NCBI GenBank assembly: GCA_029851645.1
Contig: JARKVN010000012.1
Location: forward strand, 1-47,303
Length of the DNA stretch: 47,303 bases
Source of the DNA: Cellulosilyticum sp.
Lineage (GTDB): Bacteria; Bacillota; Clostridia; Lachnospirales; Cellulosilyticaceae
Reading direction: 5' to 3'
Shown: piece by piece, positions 16,843-26,958 of the stretch
Position numbering within the stretch: the stretch's first letter is position 1
Layout: the number at the start of each line of letters is the position of its first letter
Translations under genes and position numbers: made by a program
The notes under the pieces: generated by a model
Seen by the model: the letters and a program-made list of their open reading frames with translations, nothing else
Told to the model about the DNA's origin: nothing
The model's database searches: none

Positions 16843-18238
16843 AATAAAAGCTGAAAATCCTCTTGGCTATGAAAAACTCCCAAAACTATTAAAAAATTTT
16901 GCCATACCTAGCATTATAGCTATGCTTGTAAGTTCTTTATATAATATCGTTGATCAAATCTTTATTGGTCAAGGTGTTGGCTACCTAGGAAATGCTGCAA
17001 CTAATGTTGCCTATCCTCTTACAACCATTTGCCTTGCTATTGCTCTATTAATCGGAGTAGGTAGTGCAGCTCGCTTCTCATTAGCATTAGGTGCGAAAGA
17101 AAAAGAGCAAGCAGAACTGGCTGTAGGTAATGCAATTAGTATGATGTTTTTATCTGGTATCATTTATTTTATACTTATTGAAATCTTTTTAGATCCACTT
17201 CTTGTACTCTTTGGTAGTACAGCCGACATTATGCCTTATGCACAAAGCTACACTCGAATTACTGCAATAGGTATGCCACTTTTAATTATTACTAATGGTA
17301 TGAGTAACTTAGCTAGAGCCGATGGAAGCCCTAAGTTCTCTATGACTTGTATGCTAATTGGTGCGATTATTAATACGATATTAGACCCCATTTTTATCTT
17401 TGTATTCCATATGGGTGTAACAGGAGCTGCTTTAGCTACCATTATTGGCCAACTTGCATCAGCCCTTATAGCAGTTAGTTACATTCGCAAATTTAAACAT
17501 ATTGATTTAAAAAGAAGACACTTTAAATTACAAGGTTTAGAATGTCTTAAAATTGCCTCTCTAGGCATGAGTAACAGCCTTAATCAATTAGCTATTACCA
17601 TTGTACAGATTGTACTTAATAACTCCCTTATCTATTATGGTGCACAATCTATATATGGTAGTGAAATTCCTCTTGCTTGTAGTGGTATTGTTATGAAAAC
17701 CAATGCTATTCTATTATCTATTATTATTGGTATTTCCCAAGGTTGCCAGCCTATTATTAGTTTTAACTATGGTGCCAAAAATTATGATAGAGTAAGAGGC
17801 ATTTATAGGTTAGCTATTAAATATAGCTTAATCATTTCTATTATAGGATTTATAGCTTTTCAATTCTTCCCTAGACAAGTGATTTCCTTATTTGGAACAG
17901 GTGATCAACTCTACTTTGATTTTGCAGTAAAATTTATAAGAATTTTCTTGTTTATGGTTTTCATTAATGGGGTTCAAATTATCTCTTCTAACTTTTTTGC
18001 TGCAATTGGGAAAGCAATTAAAGGCGTTTTCTTATCCCTGTCTCGTCAGGTACTTTTCTTAATCCCACTACTTTTAATCTTACCACTATGGTTTGGCATT
18101 GATGGGATTTTATTTGCAGCACCTATAGCAGATGCTTTAGCTTTCTTAGTAACTGTGTTATTAATTGGAAAAGAGCTTAATCATATGAAAACATTAGATG
18201 CGGCAAAAGCCTTGCATCCTTGTTCTTCTCCTAGCTAA
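16835..18238 (+). CDS. MATE-family multidrug efflux protein
   Basis: This 467-residue membrane protein has about 12 hydrophobic segments and the family's twofold repeat. It shows SLYNIVDQIFIGQGVGYLGN in the first helix pair, GVGSAARFSLALGAKEKEQA in the loop after helix 2, and QGCQPIISFNYGAK at the second-half equivalent. MATE proteins export cationic drugs or metabolites using a Na+ or H+ gradient. It is co-transcribed with the overlapping MarR gene and followed by a strong shared terminator. Confidence 0.92.
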   Translation: MREIKAENPLGYEKLPKLLKNFAIPSIIAMLVSSLYNIVDQIFIGQGVGYLGNAATNVAYPLTTICLAIALLIGVGSAARFSLALGAKEKEQAELAVGNAISMMFLSGIIYFILIEIFLDPLLVLFGSTADIMPYAQSYTRITAIGMPLLIITNGMSNLARADGSPKFSMTCMLIGAIINTILDPIFIFVFHMGVTGAALATIIGQLASALIAVSYIRKFKHIDLKRRHFKLQGLECLKIASLGMSNSLNQLAITIVQIVLNNSLIYYGAQSIYGSEIPLACSGIVMKTNAILLSIIIGISQGCQPIISFNYGAKNYDRVRGIYRLAIKYSLIISIIGFIAFQFFPRQVISLFGTGDQLYFDFAVKFIRIFLFMVFINGVQIISSNFFAAIGKAIKGVFLSLSRQVLFLIPLLLILPLWFGIDGILFAAPIADALAFLVTVLLIGKELNHMKTLDAAKALHPCSSPS

Positions 18239-18261
18239 ACTAAATAGACTTTTAGTCATTT

Positions 18262-18309
18262 AAAAAAGCATCTCTAAATGCTAACGCTAGCATTTAGAGA
18301 TGCTTTTTT
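18262..18309. terminator. Bidirectional terminator between two convergent MATE genes
   Basis: AAAAAAGCATCTCTAAATGC and its exact complement form a 20-bp stem with a short loop and runs of A and T at both ends. It serves both convergent genes and touches the stop codon of the second one. Confidence 0.92.
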
Positions 18310-19651
18310 ATTGTCTTTTTAACTTATTTAAGGCATAGAAATAGGCAGGTATTAAGAATATGTCTGCCATAATCCAAGCAACTGGGCTTGCCAAACAAGC
18401 TGCAATATATCCAAACCTTGGTACAAAAATAAACCCTACTATACTACGTGCAATCATCTCACATACACCTGCAAAAATAGCTAGATTTCCAAACCCCATA
18501 CCTTGAATAGAAAATCTGAAGATATTTACAAATGCTAGTGGAATAAAGAAAAGACTGGTCCATTTCAGTAAGATTGCAGAATCCTTTATAATCTCAACTT
18601 CTTTCCCATCTACAAACATCAAAGAGAGTTCTTCCCCAAAAATGATAAGAATAATACAAGAAACAATAGAATATATGATGGCAATAATGGTACAGGACTT
18701 AATTCCCTCTGTTACCCTATCTAATTTTCTTGCCCCTGTGTTCTGACCTGCATAAGTTGCCATAGTAGACCCCATTGCATCAAAAGGACAGCAGAAAATC
18801 ATACTCACTTTACTTCCCGCAGTTATAGCAGCTACTGCTATAGAACCTAAAGAATTAACTGCTACTTGTAAAATAACACTTCCTATAGCGGTAATGGAAT
18901 ACTGAAGCCCCATAGGAATTCCCATACCACATAATATTTGGATAGAATTCCAATTGGGACGCCATTCTTCTTTTGAAATCTTAAGAATAGGATAGTTTTT
19001 AATGATATATCCTAAACACAGTACCCCTGATATACCTTGTGAAACAACTGTAGCCCATGCAGCACCACCTACGCCCATATTTAGCACTAATATAGCAATT
19101 AAATCTAATGCTATATTTAGTAAAGAAGATAACACTAGAAAATAAAGTGGCGTCTTACTATCTCCTAAGGATCTTAAAATTCCCGCTAGAAGGTTATATA
19201 AATAAACAACTGGAATACCTAAGAAAATAACAAATATGTAGTCATAGGAACCTTGAAGTATATCACTTGGTGTATCCATCCATATTAAAATCTTGTAACA
19301 TAATACGCACACTATAATGGTTGTAACAAGTGAAAAAGCAACAGATAGCCACACACTATTCGCTACATATTTTCTTAAATCAGATTCTTTCCCTGCTCCA
19401 AAAGCTCTTGCAACCGGAATAGCAAATCCATTACAAACACCCATACAAAAACCGATAATCATAAAATTAATAGAGCCCGTTCCTCCTACAGCAGCTAAGG
19501 CTTTTGCCCCTAGAAAGCGCCCAACAATCATGGTATCCATCATGTTATAAAACTGCTGAAATAGCATCCCCAATAGTAATGGCATAAAGAAATTCAAAAT
19601 GAGTTTCGTTGGAGAACCAACTGTCATATTTTTAGTTACACTCTTATTCAT
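18308..19651 (-). CDS. Second MATE-family efflux protein
   Basis: This 447-residue, 12-span transporter is only distantly like the neighbouring MATE protein, so it is not a recent duplicate. It shows FQQFYNMMDTMIVGRFLGAK, CMGVCNGFAIPVARAFGAGK and PFDAMGSTMATYAGQNTGAR, the usual paired motifs of the NorM/DinF-like branch. Substrate cannot be told. It lies 78 nt after phoR on the same strand and may be read through from it, though no functional link is visible. Confidence 0.9.
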   Translation of the reverse strand: MNKSVTKNMTVGSPTKLILNFFMPLLLGMLFQQFYNMMDTMIVGRFLGAKALAAVGGTGSINFMIIGFCMGVCNGFAIPVARAFGAGKESDLRKYVANSVWLSVAFSLVTTIIVCVLCYKILIWMDTPSDILQGSYDYIFVIFLGIPVVYLYNLLAGILRSLGDSKTPLYFLVLSSLLNIALDLIAILVLNMGVGGAAWATVVSQGISGVLCLGYIIKNYPILKISKEEWRPNWNSIQILCGMGIPMGLQYSITAIGSVILQVAVNSLGSIAVAAITAGSKVSMIFCCPFDAMGSTMATYAGQNTGARKLDRVTEGIKSCTIIAIIYSIVSCIILIIFGEELSLMFVDGKEVEIIKDSAILLKWTSLFFIPLAFVNIFRFSIQGMGFGNLAIFAGVCEMIARSIVGFIFVPRFGYIAACLASPVAWIMADIFLIPAYFYALNKLKRQ

Positions 19652-19729
19652 TGATCATATCCCCTCAATAACTTATTTTCTATCGCCATTTATTCTATAC
19701 CCTTTTCATCAAAAAGCAAAGAGAAATAT

Positions 19730-21043
19730 TTAATTAAATACTATCTTAATTTCTGTTCCTTTTCCCTCTTCACTTTGTAATACTAAATCTGCATGATGTT
19801 TGGTTAAGACATGTTTTACAATAGCAAGTCCAAGCCCTGTCCCTCCTGTAGATTTAGAACGGCTACGGTCTACGCGATAAAAACGCTCAAAGATACGCTC
19901 CTGATGTTCTTTAGAAATACCTATGCCTGTATCTTTTACAATTAGTACTGCTTTTCCTTTATCAGCCTCTACTTTGACATTAACACTTCCACCTCTATTA
20001 TTATAGCGAATCGCGTTATCGCATAAGTTAAATATAACTTCTTCTATCATTTCTTTATTGGCAATGATTTCGCAATGAGAACCTTCTATATTTAAAGATA
20101 CACCATGATTCTGTGCATTAATTTCAATCATGTTGATGCAGCTTTTGGCTACTTCATATAAATCCATAGAATCAAATGGTATTTCTACTTCACTAGCATC
20201 TAATTCTGCTAATTGAATGATATCATTGATTAACATGAGTAATCGTTTAGAATTTTGGTGTATCTCCCTTGCAAAGCGCCTCATATCTTTATCATTGGCC
20301 ATACCATTTTCAATTAGTTCTGAGTATCCAGAAATAGCTGTTAAAGGAGTTTTTAGCTCATGGGATACATTGGCTGTAAACTCTTGACGCATTTGTGCAC
20401 TTCTTAAAATATCATCATGTTGCTTTCTAATCATGGCTATAAGTGGCATCAGTTCCTTATAAGTAGAAATAGGCTCACAATGTTCTAAATCCTTTACAAG
20501 TTGTTCAATAGGTGTTACTAAACTTTTTGTCATCATGTGTGCAAGCCCTATACAGACTATAAATAGGATAATGACAATGCCTCCAATAATAGGAAAGACA
20601 CTAGCAAACACACTCCATATACTATCTGCCTCCCTTGCTACACGCAAAACTTCTCCGCTATTTAATCTAACGGCATAATAAAACGTATTTTTATTAGATG
20701 TCTCTGATTTTCTAACTGACTCTCCTGTTCCTTCTTCAAGGGCTACTTTTACCTCTGGTCTATCTCCATGATTAGGGATATTTGCTATATCTGTAAGGCT
20801 ATCATACTTTATGCTTCCATCTGGTTCTATAATAGTAATTCTAAGTTGCTTTTCATTAGCTGCATACTCTTTTATATTTTGGTCAAATGCACTACTTTGG
20901 GCTAATACATGTGTATAGGTTTTTAAATCGTCTAGAACTTCCTTTTGAAATAATTCATAGAAAACACCTACTACTAATACTAATGTAGCAAGCATTGTAA
21001 TCGTACTTAAGCTTAATAAGTGAACATTAATTTTTCTTTTCAT
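19730..21043 (-). CDS. phoR: Phosphate-type sensor histidine kinase
   Basis: This 437-residue kinase has a membrane span at about 10-30, an extracellular sensor at about 31-145, a second span at about 148-169, a HAMP-like linker, and HisKA with the phospho-acceptor His228 in ANVSHELKTPLTAISGYSEL. The ATP-binding domain has DNAIRYNNRGG (N box), VKDTGIGIS and TGGTGLGLAIVKH. It partners the adjacent response regulator; position beside pst genes makes phosphate starvation the likely input. A hairpin separates it from phoP, so the kinase may be made in smaller amount. Confidence 0.9.
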   Translation of the reverse strand: MKRKINVHLLSLSTITMLATLVLVVGVFYELFQKEVLDDLKTYTHVLAQSSAFDQNIKEYAANEKQLRITIIEPDGSIKYDSLTDIANIPNHGDRPEVKVALEEGTGESVRKSETSNKNTFYYAVRLNSGEVLRVAREADSIWSVFASVFPIIGGIVIILFIVCIGLAHMMTKSLVTPIEQLVKDLEHCEPISTYKELMPLIAMIRKQHDDILRSAQMRQEFTANVSHELKTPLTAISGYSELIENGMANDKDMRRFAREIHQNSKRLLMLINDIIQLAELDASEVEIPFDSMDLYEVAKSCINMIEINAQNHGVSLNIEGSHCEIIANKEMIEEVIFNLCDNAIRYNNRGGSVNVKVEADKGKAVLIVKDTGIGISKEHQERIFERFYRVDRSRSKSTGGTGLGLAIVKHVLTKHHADLVLQSEEGKGTEIKIVFN

Positions 21044-21070
21044 TGTTTTCTACCCAACCTTTATTTTAAG

Positions 21071-21108
21071 AAATGGTCACCCTCTAACAAATAGATGGTG
21101 ACCATTTT
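21071..21108 (-). terminator. Hairpin between phoP and phoR
   Basis: AAATGGTCACC and GGTGACCATTT form a perfect 11-bp stem around 16 nt, starting 4 nt after the phoP stop. The minus-strand T-run is weak (TTTCTT), so it more likely dampens or processes phoPR mRNA than ends it. Confidence 0.5.
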
Positions 21109-21111
21109 TAG

Positions 21112-21783
21112 TTATTCCATAATATAACCTACGTTTCTTACTGTCTTAATCGTCACATTAGCATCCTTTAACTTCTGTCTAAGTGTTTTAATGTGCATAT
21201 CAAGTGTTCTAGATTCTCCTTCAAAATCCGTTCCCCAAATTCTTTCCATAATAATATCCCGACTCATCACAATTCCTGTATTAATCATAAGAAGTTTAAG
21301 TAGTTCGTATTCCTTATAAGTAAGTTCACAAGGTTGCTCCTTAACATATACCATGTGTTTTTCATTATCAACGAATACATCTGCTAAGGAAAGATTCTTA
21401 TCCTCTTCCATTCCCTTGCTTCTTCTAAGGACTGCCTTCACTCTAGAAATGAGTTCCATGACACCAAAAGGTTTTGTAATATAATCATCCGCACCGATAT
21501 CAAGTCCCTTTACCTTATCAATCTCTGTTGTCTTAGCTGTTACCAAAATAATAGGTACTTTTCTTGTCTTTGGATTACTTCTTACCTTTCTAACCACTTC
21601 AAGGCCATCTTCGTCAGGCAACATAATATCTAACAAGATAAGTGCAGGTGCTTTCTCATTAAGTTTCTTATAAAAGTCTTTAGCACATTCAAAATCCATT
21701 ACATGATAACCACTATTTTTAAGCGCAAAACTTTCAATCTCTCTAATGTTTTGGTCATCTTCCACAATATAGATCCAAGCCAT
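21112..21783 (-). CDS. phoP: Phosphate response regulator (OmpR/PhoB family)
   Basis: This 223-residue regulator has a receiver domain with acidic pair VEDD (about 7-10), phospho-acceptor Asp52 in LLDIMLPDEDG, and the conserved Lys in YITKPFGVMEL. A C-terminal winged helix follows (LTYKEYELLKLLM, ESRTLDMHIKTLRQKL). It is expected to bind the TTACA repeats seen before pstS, before the Na/Pi symporter and near the 43.7 kb operon. It lies 76 nt after the symporter gene on the same strand. Confidence 0.92.
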   Translation of the reverse strand: MAWIYIVEDDQNIREIESFALKNSGYHVMDFECAKDFYKKLNEKAPALILLDIMLPDEDGLEVVRKVRSNPKTRKVPIILVTAKTTEIDKVKGLDIGADDYITKPFGVMELISRVKAVLRRSKGMEEDKNLSLADVFVDNEKHMVYVKEQPCELTYKEYELLKLLMINTGIVMSRDIIMERIWGTDFEGESRTLDMHIKTLRQKLKDANVTIKTVRNVGYIME

Positions 21784-21859
21784 ATTTTTTCCTCCCTATA
21801 AGTCATCTCGTCTCTTTGTTCTACTATTTTATCATAGACACGACTTACTATACATGGAA

Positions 21860-23644
21860 TTAATGAAATGATGATGGTAACTTATATTGTGCTTTATAAG
21901 AACTATATTTTTCTCTAAATTCTTTATTATCTCCTCTTTTAAGTTCATCAATATATTCATGAGCATCGAACTCTTCTTCACTATTAAACTGAATTAAACA
22001 AAGAGCCACATTAGAACAATGGTCGGCAACTCGTTCATAGTTACCTTTAATATCTGAAAAAATGAAACCAAGTTCAATCGTACATGTACCTTCACGTAAG
22101 CGTTCAATATGACGTTTTTTAAGTTTTTCATTCAAGTGATCAATGACTTCTTCTAGTGGTTCAACTGCCTTAGCAAGTTCTTCATCTTCGTCTTCAAATA
22201 CTTGAAGTGAAATGTTCACAATATCTTTTACTGCTCTTGTAAAGACTTTAAGTTCTTCTACTGCATTTTCTGAAAAGCGTAAATCTTTTTCATGCATTTC
22301 TTTAGCCGCTTCCATAATATTTACGGCATGGTCTGAAATTCGCTCAAAGTCACCAATTAGGTGAAGTAGCATAGATAAAGTATGACTATCTTTTTCTAAG
22401 ATATTCTTAGTACTTAGCTTAAGTAAATATGATCCAATTTCATCTTCATAACGGTCTACTCTTGTTTCATACTTCTCCACTTTAGCTACTTTTTCTTCGT
22501 CATATTTATTTAATAAATCCATTGCTGTAAAGAGTGCTTTCTTAGAAAGTTCAGCCATTTTAATCGTTAAGCTCTTACATTGCCCAATAGCAAAAGATGG
22601 TGAGTCTAAGAAACGTACATCTAAAACTTTAAAGTCATCCACTTCCATAGCATTTTCTTTATCTGATTCATCTTCACGAATCGTTAAATAGGCTAGTTTC
22701 TCAAGTAATTTGGTAAATGGTAATAGTAATACTGTAGCCACTATGTTAAAGACTGTATGAATGACAGCAATTCCTGCTGCACCTGCTGTAGTCTCTAAGA
22801 AGCTAAAGTGTACAAAAGCATTAATCATATAGAATGCTGCCATAAAGATAATGGTTCCAATTAAATTAAAGTATAAATGTACAAGAGCTGCTCTTCTGGC
22901 ATTCTTATTAGCTCCTACACTAGAAATCATAGCTGTCACACAAGTTCCAATGTTTTGTCCCATAATAATTGGCAGCGCTGCTGAATAATGTACAGCACCA
23001 GTTGCACATAACGCTTGTAAAATCCCTACCGAAGCAGATGAACTTTGAATCACTGCTGTTAGAATAGCTCCTACAATCATGCCTAGGATTGGATTTGAAA
23101 ACATCATAAATAGATTGGTGAATTCTGGTACATTCGCAAGTGGTTTTACTGCACCACTCATAGTATCCATTCCTACCATCAAAACACCAAACCCAACTAA
23201 AATCATACCCACATCTTTTTTCTTCTCTTTTTTAGAGAACATAATGAAAGCTACACCAATTAAAGCAAGCACAGGTGCAAATGAACTTGGTTTTAATAAT
23301 TTAATAAAGAAATTACTACTTTCAATTCCTGATAAGCTTAAAAGCCATGAAGTAATGGTTGTACCAATATTGGCTCCCATGATGATACCAATAGCTTGTG
23401 AAAGCTTCATAATTCCTGAATTAACAAAACCAACTACCATAACAGTCGTAGCTGATGAAGATTGAATGACTGCTGTTACGATTGCCCCCAAAGCTACTGC
23501 TTTAAGAGGATTAGACGTTAGTCTTTCTAAGATTTTCTCAAGCCTTCCTCCTGAAACCTTAGATAATCCCTCTCCCATGGTATGCATCCCATACAAAAAG
23601 AGAGCTAATCCACCAATCATAGTAAGTACATTAAAAAAATCCAT
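21860..23644 (-). CDS. Na/Pi-cotransporter family protein with C-terminal PhoU-like domain
   Basis: This 594-residue protein has two repeated transport units, each with the family's QSSSATT/QSSSASV motif (TAVIQSSSATTVMVVGF at about 57-73 and TAVIQSSSASVGILQAL at about 197-213). They are followed by a cytosolic PhoU-like helical region from about residue 350 (FERISDHAVNIMEAA and YERVADHCSNVAL). Members take up phosphate with sodium or modulate phosphate flux. It has its own PhoP box in the gap after phoU, so it is probably induced separately as well as by read-through. Confidence 0.9.
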   Translation of the reverse strand: MDFFNVLTMIGGLALFLYGMHTMGEGLSKVSGGRLEKILERLTSNPLKAVALGAIVTAVIQSSSATTVMVVGFVNSGIMKLSQAIGIIMGANIGTTITSWLLSLSGIESSNFFIKLLKPSSFAPVLALIGVAFIMFSKKEKKKDVGMILVGFGVLMVGMDTMSGAVKPLANVPEFTNLFMMFSNPILGMIVGAILTAVIQSSSASVGILQALCATGAVHYSAALPIIMGQNIGTCVTAMISSVGANKNARRAALVHLYFNLIGTIIFMAAFYMINAFVHFSFLETTAGAAGIAVIHTVFNIVATVLLLPFTKLLEKLAYLTIREDESDKENAMEVDDFKVLDVRFLDSPSFAIGQCKSLTIKMAELSKKALFTAMDLLNKYDEEKVAKVEKYETRVDRYEDEIGSYLLKLSTKNILEKDSHTLSMLLHLIGDFERISDHAVNIMEAAKEMHEKDLRFSENAVEELKVFTRAVKDIVNISLQVFEDEDEELAKAVEPLEEVIDHLNEKLKKRHIERLREGTCTIELGFIFSDIKGNYERVADHCSNVALCLIQFNSEEEFDAHEYIDELKRGDNKEFREKYSSYKAQYKLPSSFH

Positions 23645-23714
23645 AATTTTACTCCTTATATCTCATAAATATTCATAAATATACTTGCTTTTCCCAAGCA
23701 TCTTACAATATCTA

Positions 23715-23752
23715 TGTAAAATATAAGGAGTCTAAATGTAAAATCTATGTAA
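23715..23752 (-). promoter_or_regulatory. PhoP box before the Na/Pi symporter gene
   Basis: On the minus strand TTACA occurs at 23748-23752, 23737-23741 and 23715-23719. The spacings are 11 and 22 nt, so three of four slots of an 11-bp-phased PhoP box are filled. This is the arrangement of B. subtilis PhoP sites, on the coding strand. Confidence 0.75.
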
Positions 23753-23777
23753 AATTTCAAAATTCGATTTTTATTTT

Positions 23778-24416
23778 TTAGTGCTCACCTGTAATAGCGA
23801 AGATTACCCATTCAGCAATGTTTGTTGCATGGTCTCCAATACGTTCAAAATATTTTCCTATCATGAGTAAGTCTGTAGCCTGTTCTCCATCCTCAGTACT
23901 TGCATTAATTCGTTTAATGATTTCCGCTTTAAGTTCACTAAAGAGACGGTCTACCTTATCATCATATTGAATGACTTCACGTGCTAACTCTAAATCACGG
24001 TTAACGAAAGCTTCTACACTCTTAATAACCATATACGTTGTTTCTTTTGCCATTTTCTCAAGCTGTGGCAGTTTATTGACTTCTTCTTCCTTAGCAAGTG
24101 AGATAGTGATTTCAGATATGTCTGAAGCATGATCACCAATACGTTCCATATCTGTAATCATCTTAAGTGCTGAAGAAATTAATCTTAAGTCTTTTGCTAC
24201 TGGTTGTTGCTGAAGAAGAAGTTTAAGACAAAGATTTTCAATCTTCTTTTCCTTTTCATTAATATCATCATCAAAATTAATAGCTGCTTGTGCTTTTTCT
24301 ACATCTTGACGTACATAAGCACTAATGGCCATTTCAATAGCTTGCTCAATAAGCGAACCCATTCCTACAAGTTCTGTGTTAAGTTCTTGTAACTGTCTTT
24401 CAAAACTATTTCTCAT
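23778..24416 (-). CDS. phoU: Phosphate transport regulator PhoU
   Basis: This 212-residue all-helical protein has two PhoU repeats, each with the metal-binding E/DRxxDHA pattern: DMERIGDHASDISE (about 89-102) and YFERIGDHATNIAEW (about 189-203). It links PstSCAB activity to the PhoR kinase, normally keeping it quiet when phosphate is plentiful. Its start shares a base with the pstB stop (24416), which indicates coupled translation. Confidence 0.95.
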   Translation of the reverse strand: MRNSFERQLQELNTELVGMGSLIEQAIEMAISAYVRQDVEKAQAAINFDDDINEKEKKIENLCLKLLLQQQPVAKDLRLISSALKMITDMERIGDHASDISEITISLAKEEEVNKLPQLEKMAKETTYMVIKSVEAFVNRDLELAREVIQYDDKVDRLFSELKAEIIKRINASTEDGEQATDLLMIGKYFERIGDHATNIAEWVIFAITGEH

Positions 24417-25165
24417 TAACCAAACCTCCCCGTAATATAATCTTCTGTTCTCTTATCCTTTGGTATAGAGAAGAGTTTCTCTGTTTTATCTGCCTCAATG
24501 ATTTCACCCATTAAGAAAAATACCGTTTGGTCAGAGATTCTTGTTGCTTGTTGCATATTATGTGTCACCATGACAATCGTATAGTCTTTCTTAAGTTCTA
24601 AAACTAAATCTTCAATTTTAGAAGTTGAAATAGGATCCAGTGCTGAAGTTGGTTCGTCCATTAAGATTACCTCTGGCTCTACTGCTAAAGCTCTAGCAAT
24701 ACAAAGTCTTTGTTGCTGTCCACCAGAAAGCCCTAATGCACTTTTTTTAAGTCTATCTTTTACCTCATCCCAAATTGCCGCATTTCTAAGGGACTTTTCT
24801 ACGATTTCATCTAACTGAGCTTTATTTCTAATGCCATGAGTTCTTGGTCCAAAAGCAATGTTATCATAAATACTCATAGGAAATGGATTTGGCTTTTGGA
24901 ATACCATTCCTACTTTTTTACGAAGTAAGTTAATATCCATATCGCCATAAATATCTTCTTGATCAAGTAAAACTTTACCTGTAATTTTACATCCTTCTAC
25001 TAAATCATTCATACGATTTAAGGATTTAAGAAAAGTTGATTTTCCACATCCAGATGGTCCTATGAAAGCTGTAATTTCATTTTCTTTAATCTCTAAGTTA
25101 ATATCTTTTAAGGCTTTGAAATCACCATAATACAGATCCAAATGCTCTACTATAAATTTTCCCAT
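24416..25165 (-). CDS. pstB: Phosphate ABC importer, ATPase
   Basis: This 249-residue ATPase is the standard PstB length. Walker A is GPSGCGKST (about 36-44), with signature [16 protein letters not shown], Walker [14 protein letters not shown] and switch His in [14 protein letters not shown]. The opening [19 protein letters not shown] and [16 protein letters not shown] are PstB-specific. It lies 5 nt after pstA and overlaps phoU by one base. Confidence 0.97.
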   Translation of the reverse strand: MGKFIVEHLDLYYGDFKALKDINLEIKENEITAFIGPSGCGKSTFLKSLNRMNDLVEGCKITGKVLLDQEDIYGDMDINLLRKKVGMVFQKPNPFPMSIYDNIAFGPRTHGIRNKAQLDEIVEKSLRNAAIWDEVKDRLKKSALGLSGGQQQRLCIARALAVEPEVILMDEPTSALDPISTSKIEDLVLELKKDYTIVMVTHNMQQATRISDQTVFFLMGEIIEADKTEKLFSIPKDKRTEDYITGRFG

Positions 25166-25170
25166 ATTCC

Positions 25171-26046
25171 TTATCCTCTCGAAATTCTCTTAGCTAAAAA
25201 TCCTGAGAACCAGTTAATTCCCATTACAATTAATAATAACACTACCGCTGTAGCATAAGCTTCATTCGTATGAAGTCCTTCTCTAGAAAGGCTATACATA
25301 TGTACTGATAAAGTTCTTCCTGAAGCAAATAAACTACCTGATACATCTGCTACAGTCCCTGCTGTATAAATAAGCGCTGCTGTCTCTCCAACAATTCGCC
25401 CAACAGCCAGAATAATACCTGATAAAATACCTGGTACAGCTGCTGGTAAGATGATACAAAATACCGTTCTAAGTCGACCTGCTCCCAGTCCGAAGCTTCC
25501 CTCTCTATAACTATCTGGAACAGAAAGAAGTGCCTCTTCTGTGGTTCTCATCACAACGGGTAAGACCATAATCGCTAAAGTACATGCTCCTGCTAAGATG
25601 GAATACCCCCATCCTAATGTAGTTACAAAAAACAACATCCCAAAAAGTCCATATATGATAGAAGGAATTCCTGATAAAGTCTCTGCTGTAACCCTAATCA
25701 TCCCTACTAACTTATTCCCTTTTTTCGCATATTCAACTAGATAAATAGCCGCTCCCATACCAAATGGTACTGCAATAATTAAAGAAATAGCAGTAATAAT
25801 TAAATTATTAATAATAGCTGGCATCATAGATACATTTTCTGAAGTATAGGTCCAAGAAAATAAACTTGCTTTAAGATATGGAATCCCATTAATTAAGATA
25901 TAACCTATTAAAGTTCCTAAAACCCCTACTGTAATGGCTGCTGATATAAGAACGAGGATTAGTAAAATAAAGGAACCTGGTTTTTTCATATAAGCTTTAA
26001 GCTTTTGACCTAGACTTCGTTTATTAATATAACTTATTTGTTCCAT
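25171..26046 (-). CDS. pstA: Phosphate ABC importer, permease PstA
   Basis: This 291-residue permease has six membrane spans after a basic N-terminus. [20 protein letters not shown] and the EAA loop [20 protein letters not shown] plus [21 protein letters not shown] identify PstA. It shares one base with the pstC stop. Confidence 0.96.
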   Translation of the reverse strand: MEQISYINKRSLGQKLKAYMKKPGSFILLILVLISAAITVGVLGTLIGYILINGIPYLKASLFSWTYTSENVSMMPAIINNLIITAISLIIAVPFGMGAAIYLVEYAKKGNKLVGMIRVTAETLSGIPSIIYGLFGMLFFVTTLGWGYSILAGACTLAIMVLPVVMRTTEEALLSVPDSYREGSFGLGAGRLRTVFCIILPAAVPGILSGIILAVGRIVGETAALIYTAGTVADVSGSLFASGRTLSVHMYSLSREGLHTNEAYATAVVLLLIVMGINWFSGFLAKRISRG

Positions 26047-26897
26047 TATGCATGATCCCTTCTTTTTAAAATAGAAAACAGTACATTAATCAGTAGGATA
26101 AAGACAAAGAGCACCACTCCTGTTGCAATTAATGCTTCTCTATGTAAATCTGTAGCATATCCCATTTCAAGCACTATGTTTGCTGTTAACGTTCTAATTC
26201 CTTTAAAAATCCCATTGGGCATTCTAGCTTGATTTCCTGCTACCATGATAACTGCCATAGTTTCTCCAATAGCTCTACCAATCCCTAGAACAACCCCTGC
26301 TGTAATACCTGATTTAGCTGCTGGAAGAATAGTGCAGAAAACGCTTCTCTCATGAGTTGCACCTAATGCTAATGCGCCTTCATAGTAACTATTAGGCACT
26401 GCACGAATAGCGGCTTCTGATACACCAATAATGGTTGGAAGAATCATGATTCCTAATAATAATGAAGCTGTAAAAATACTTGTCCCATTCCCACTAAAGT
26501 GTTCTCTGATAAAGGGTACCATTACAACAAGTCCGAAAAATCCATAAACAACTGAAGGAATTCCTGCAAGTAGTTCAATGGCTGGTTTTAAAAAACGATA
26601 AAGACTCTTTGGGCAAAACCTTGCCATAAAAATAGCTGTTAAAATTCCAATAGGTACACCAATGAGAAGTGCGCCACCTGTTACATAGATACTTCCGAGA
26701 ATCATTGGGAAAATACCATACTTATCATTACCTGGCTTCCAATTTTGCCCCAGTAAAAAGTCCATAAAGCCAATTTCTTTCATTCCTGGTAGTCCATTAG
26801 CAAATAGGAAGACACATATTAATATAACAGATAGTATTGACACACAAGCTGTCAGTAAAAATACAATCTCCATAATCTTTTCTTTATATTTTTTCAT
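26046..26897 (-). CDS. pstC: Phosphate ABC importer, permease PstC
   Basis: This 283-residue, six-span permease shows LLAGIPSVVYGFFGLVVMVP, the EAA loop VSEAAIRAVPNSYYEGALAL with GATHERSVFCTILPAAKSG, and AIGETMAVIMVAGN, all typical of PstC. It follows pstS by 61 nt with no terminator between, and overlaps pstA by one base. Confidence 0.96.
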   Translation of the reverse strand: MKKYKEKIMEIVFLLTACVSILSVILICVFLFANGLPGMKEIGFMDFLLGQNWKPGNDKYGIFPMILGSIYVTGGALLIGVPIGILTAIFMARFCPKSLYRFLKPAIELLAGIPSVVYGFFGLVVMVPFIREHFSGNGTSIFTASLLLGIMILPTIIGVSEAAIRAVPNSYYEGALALGATHERSVFCTILPAAKSGITAGVVLGIGRAIGETMAVIMVAGNQARMPNGIFKGIRTLTANIVLEMGYATDLHREALIATGVVLFVFILLINVLFSILKRRDHA

Positions 26898-26958
26898 GAT
26901 TCTTCATATTCCTTCCACAAACCCTTACGGCTAAAATCTAACTTTCAAAGCTTAATTC

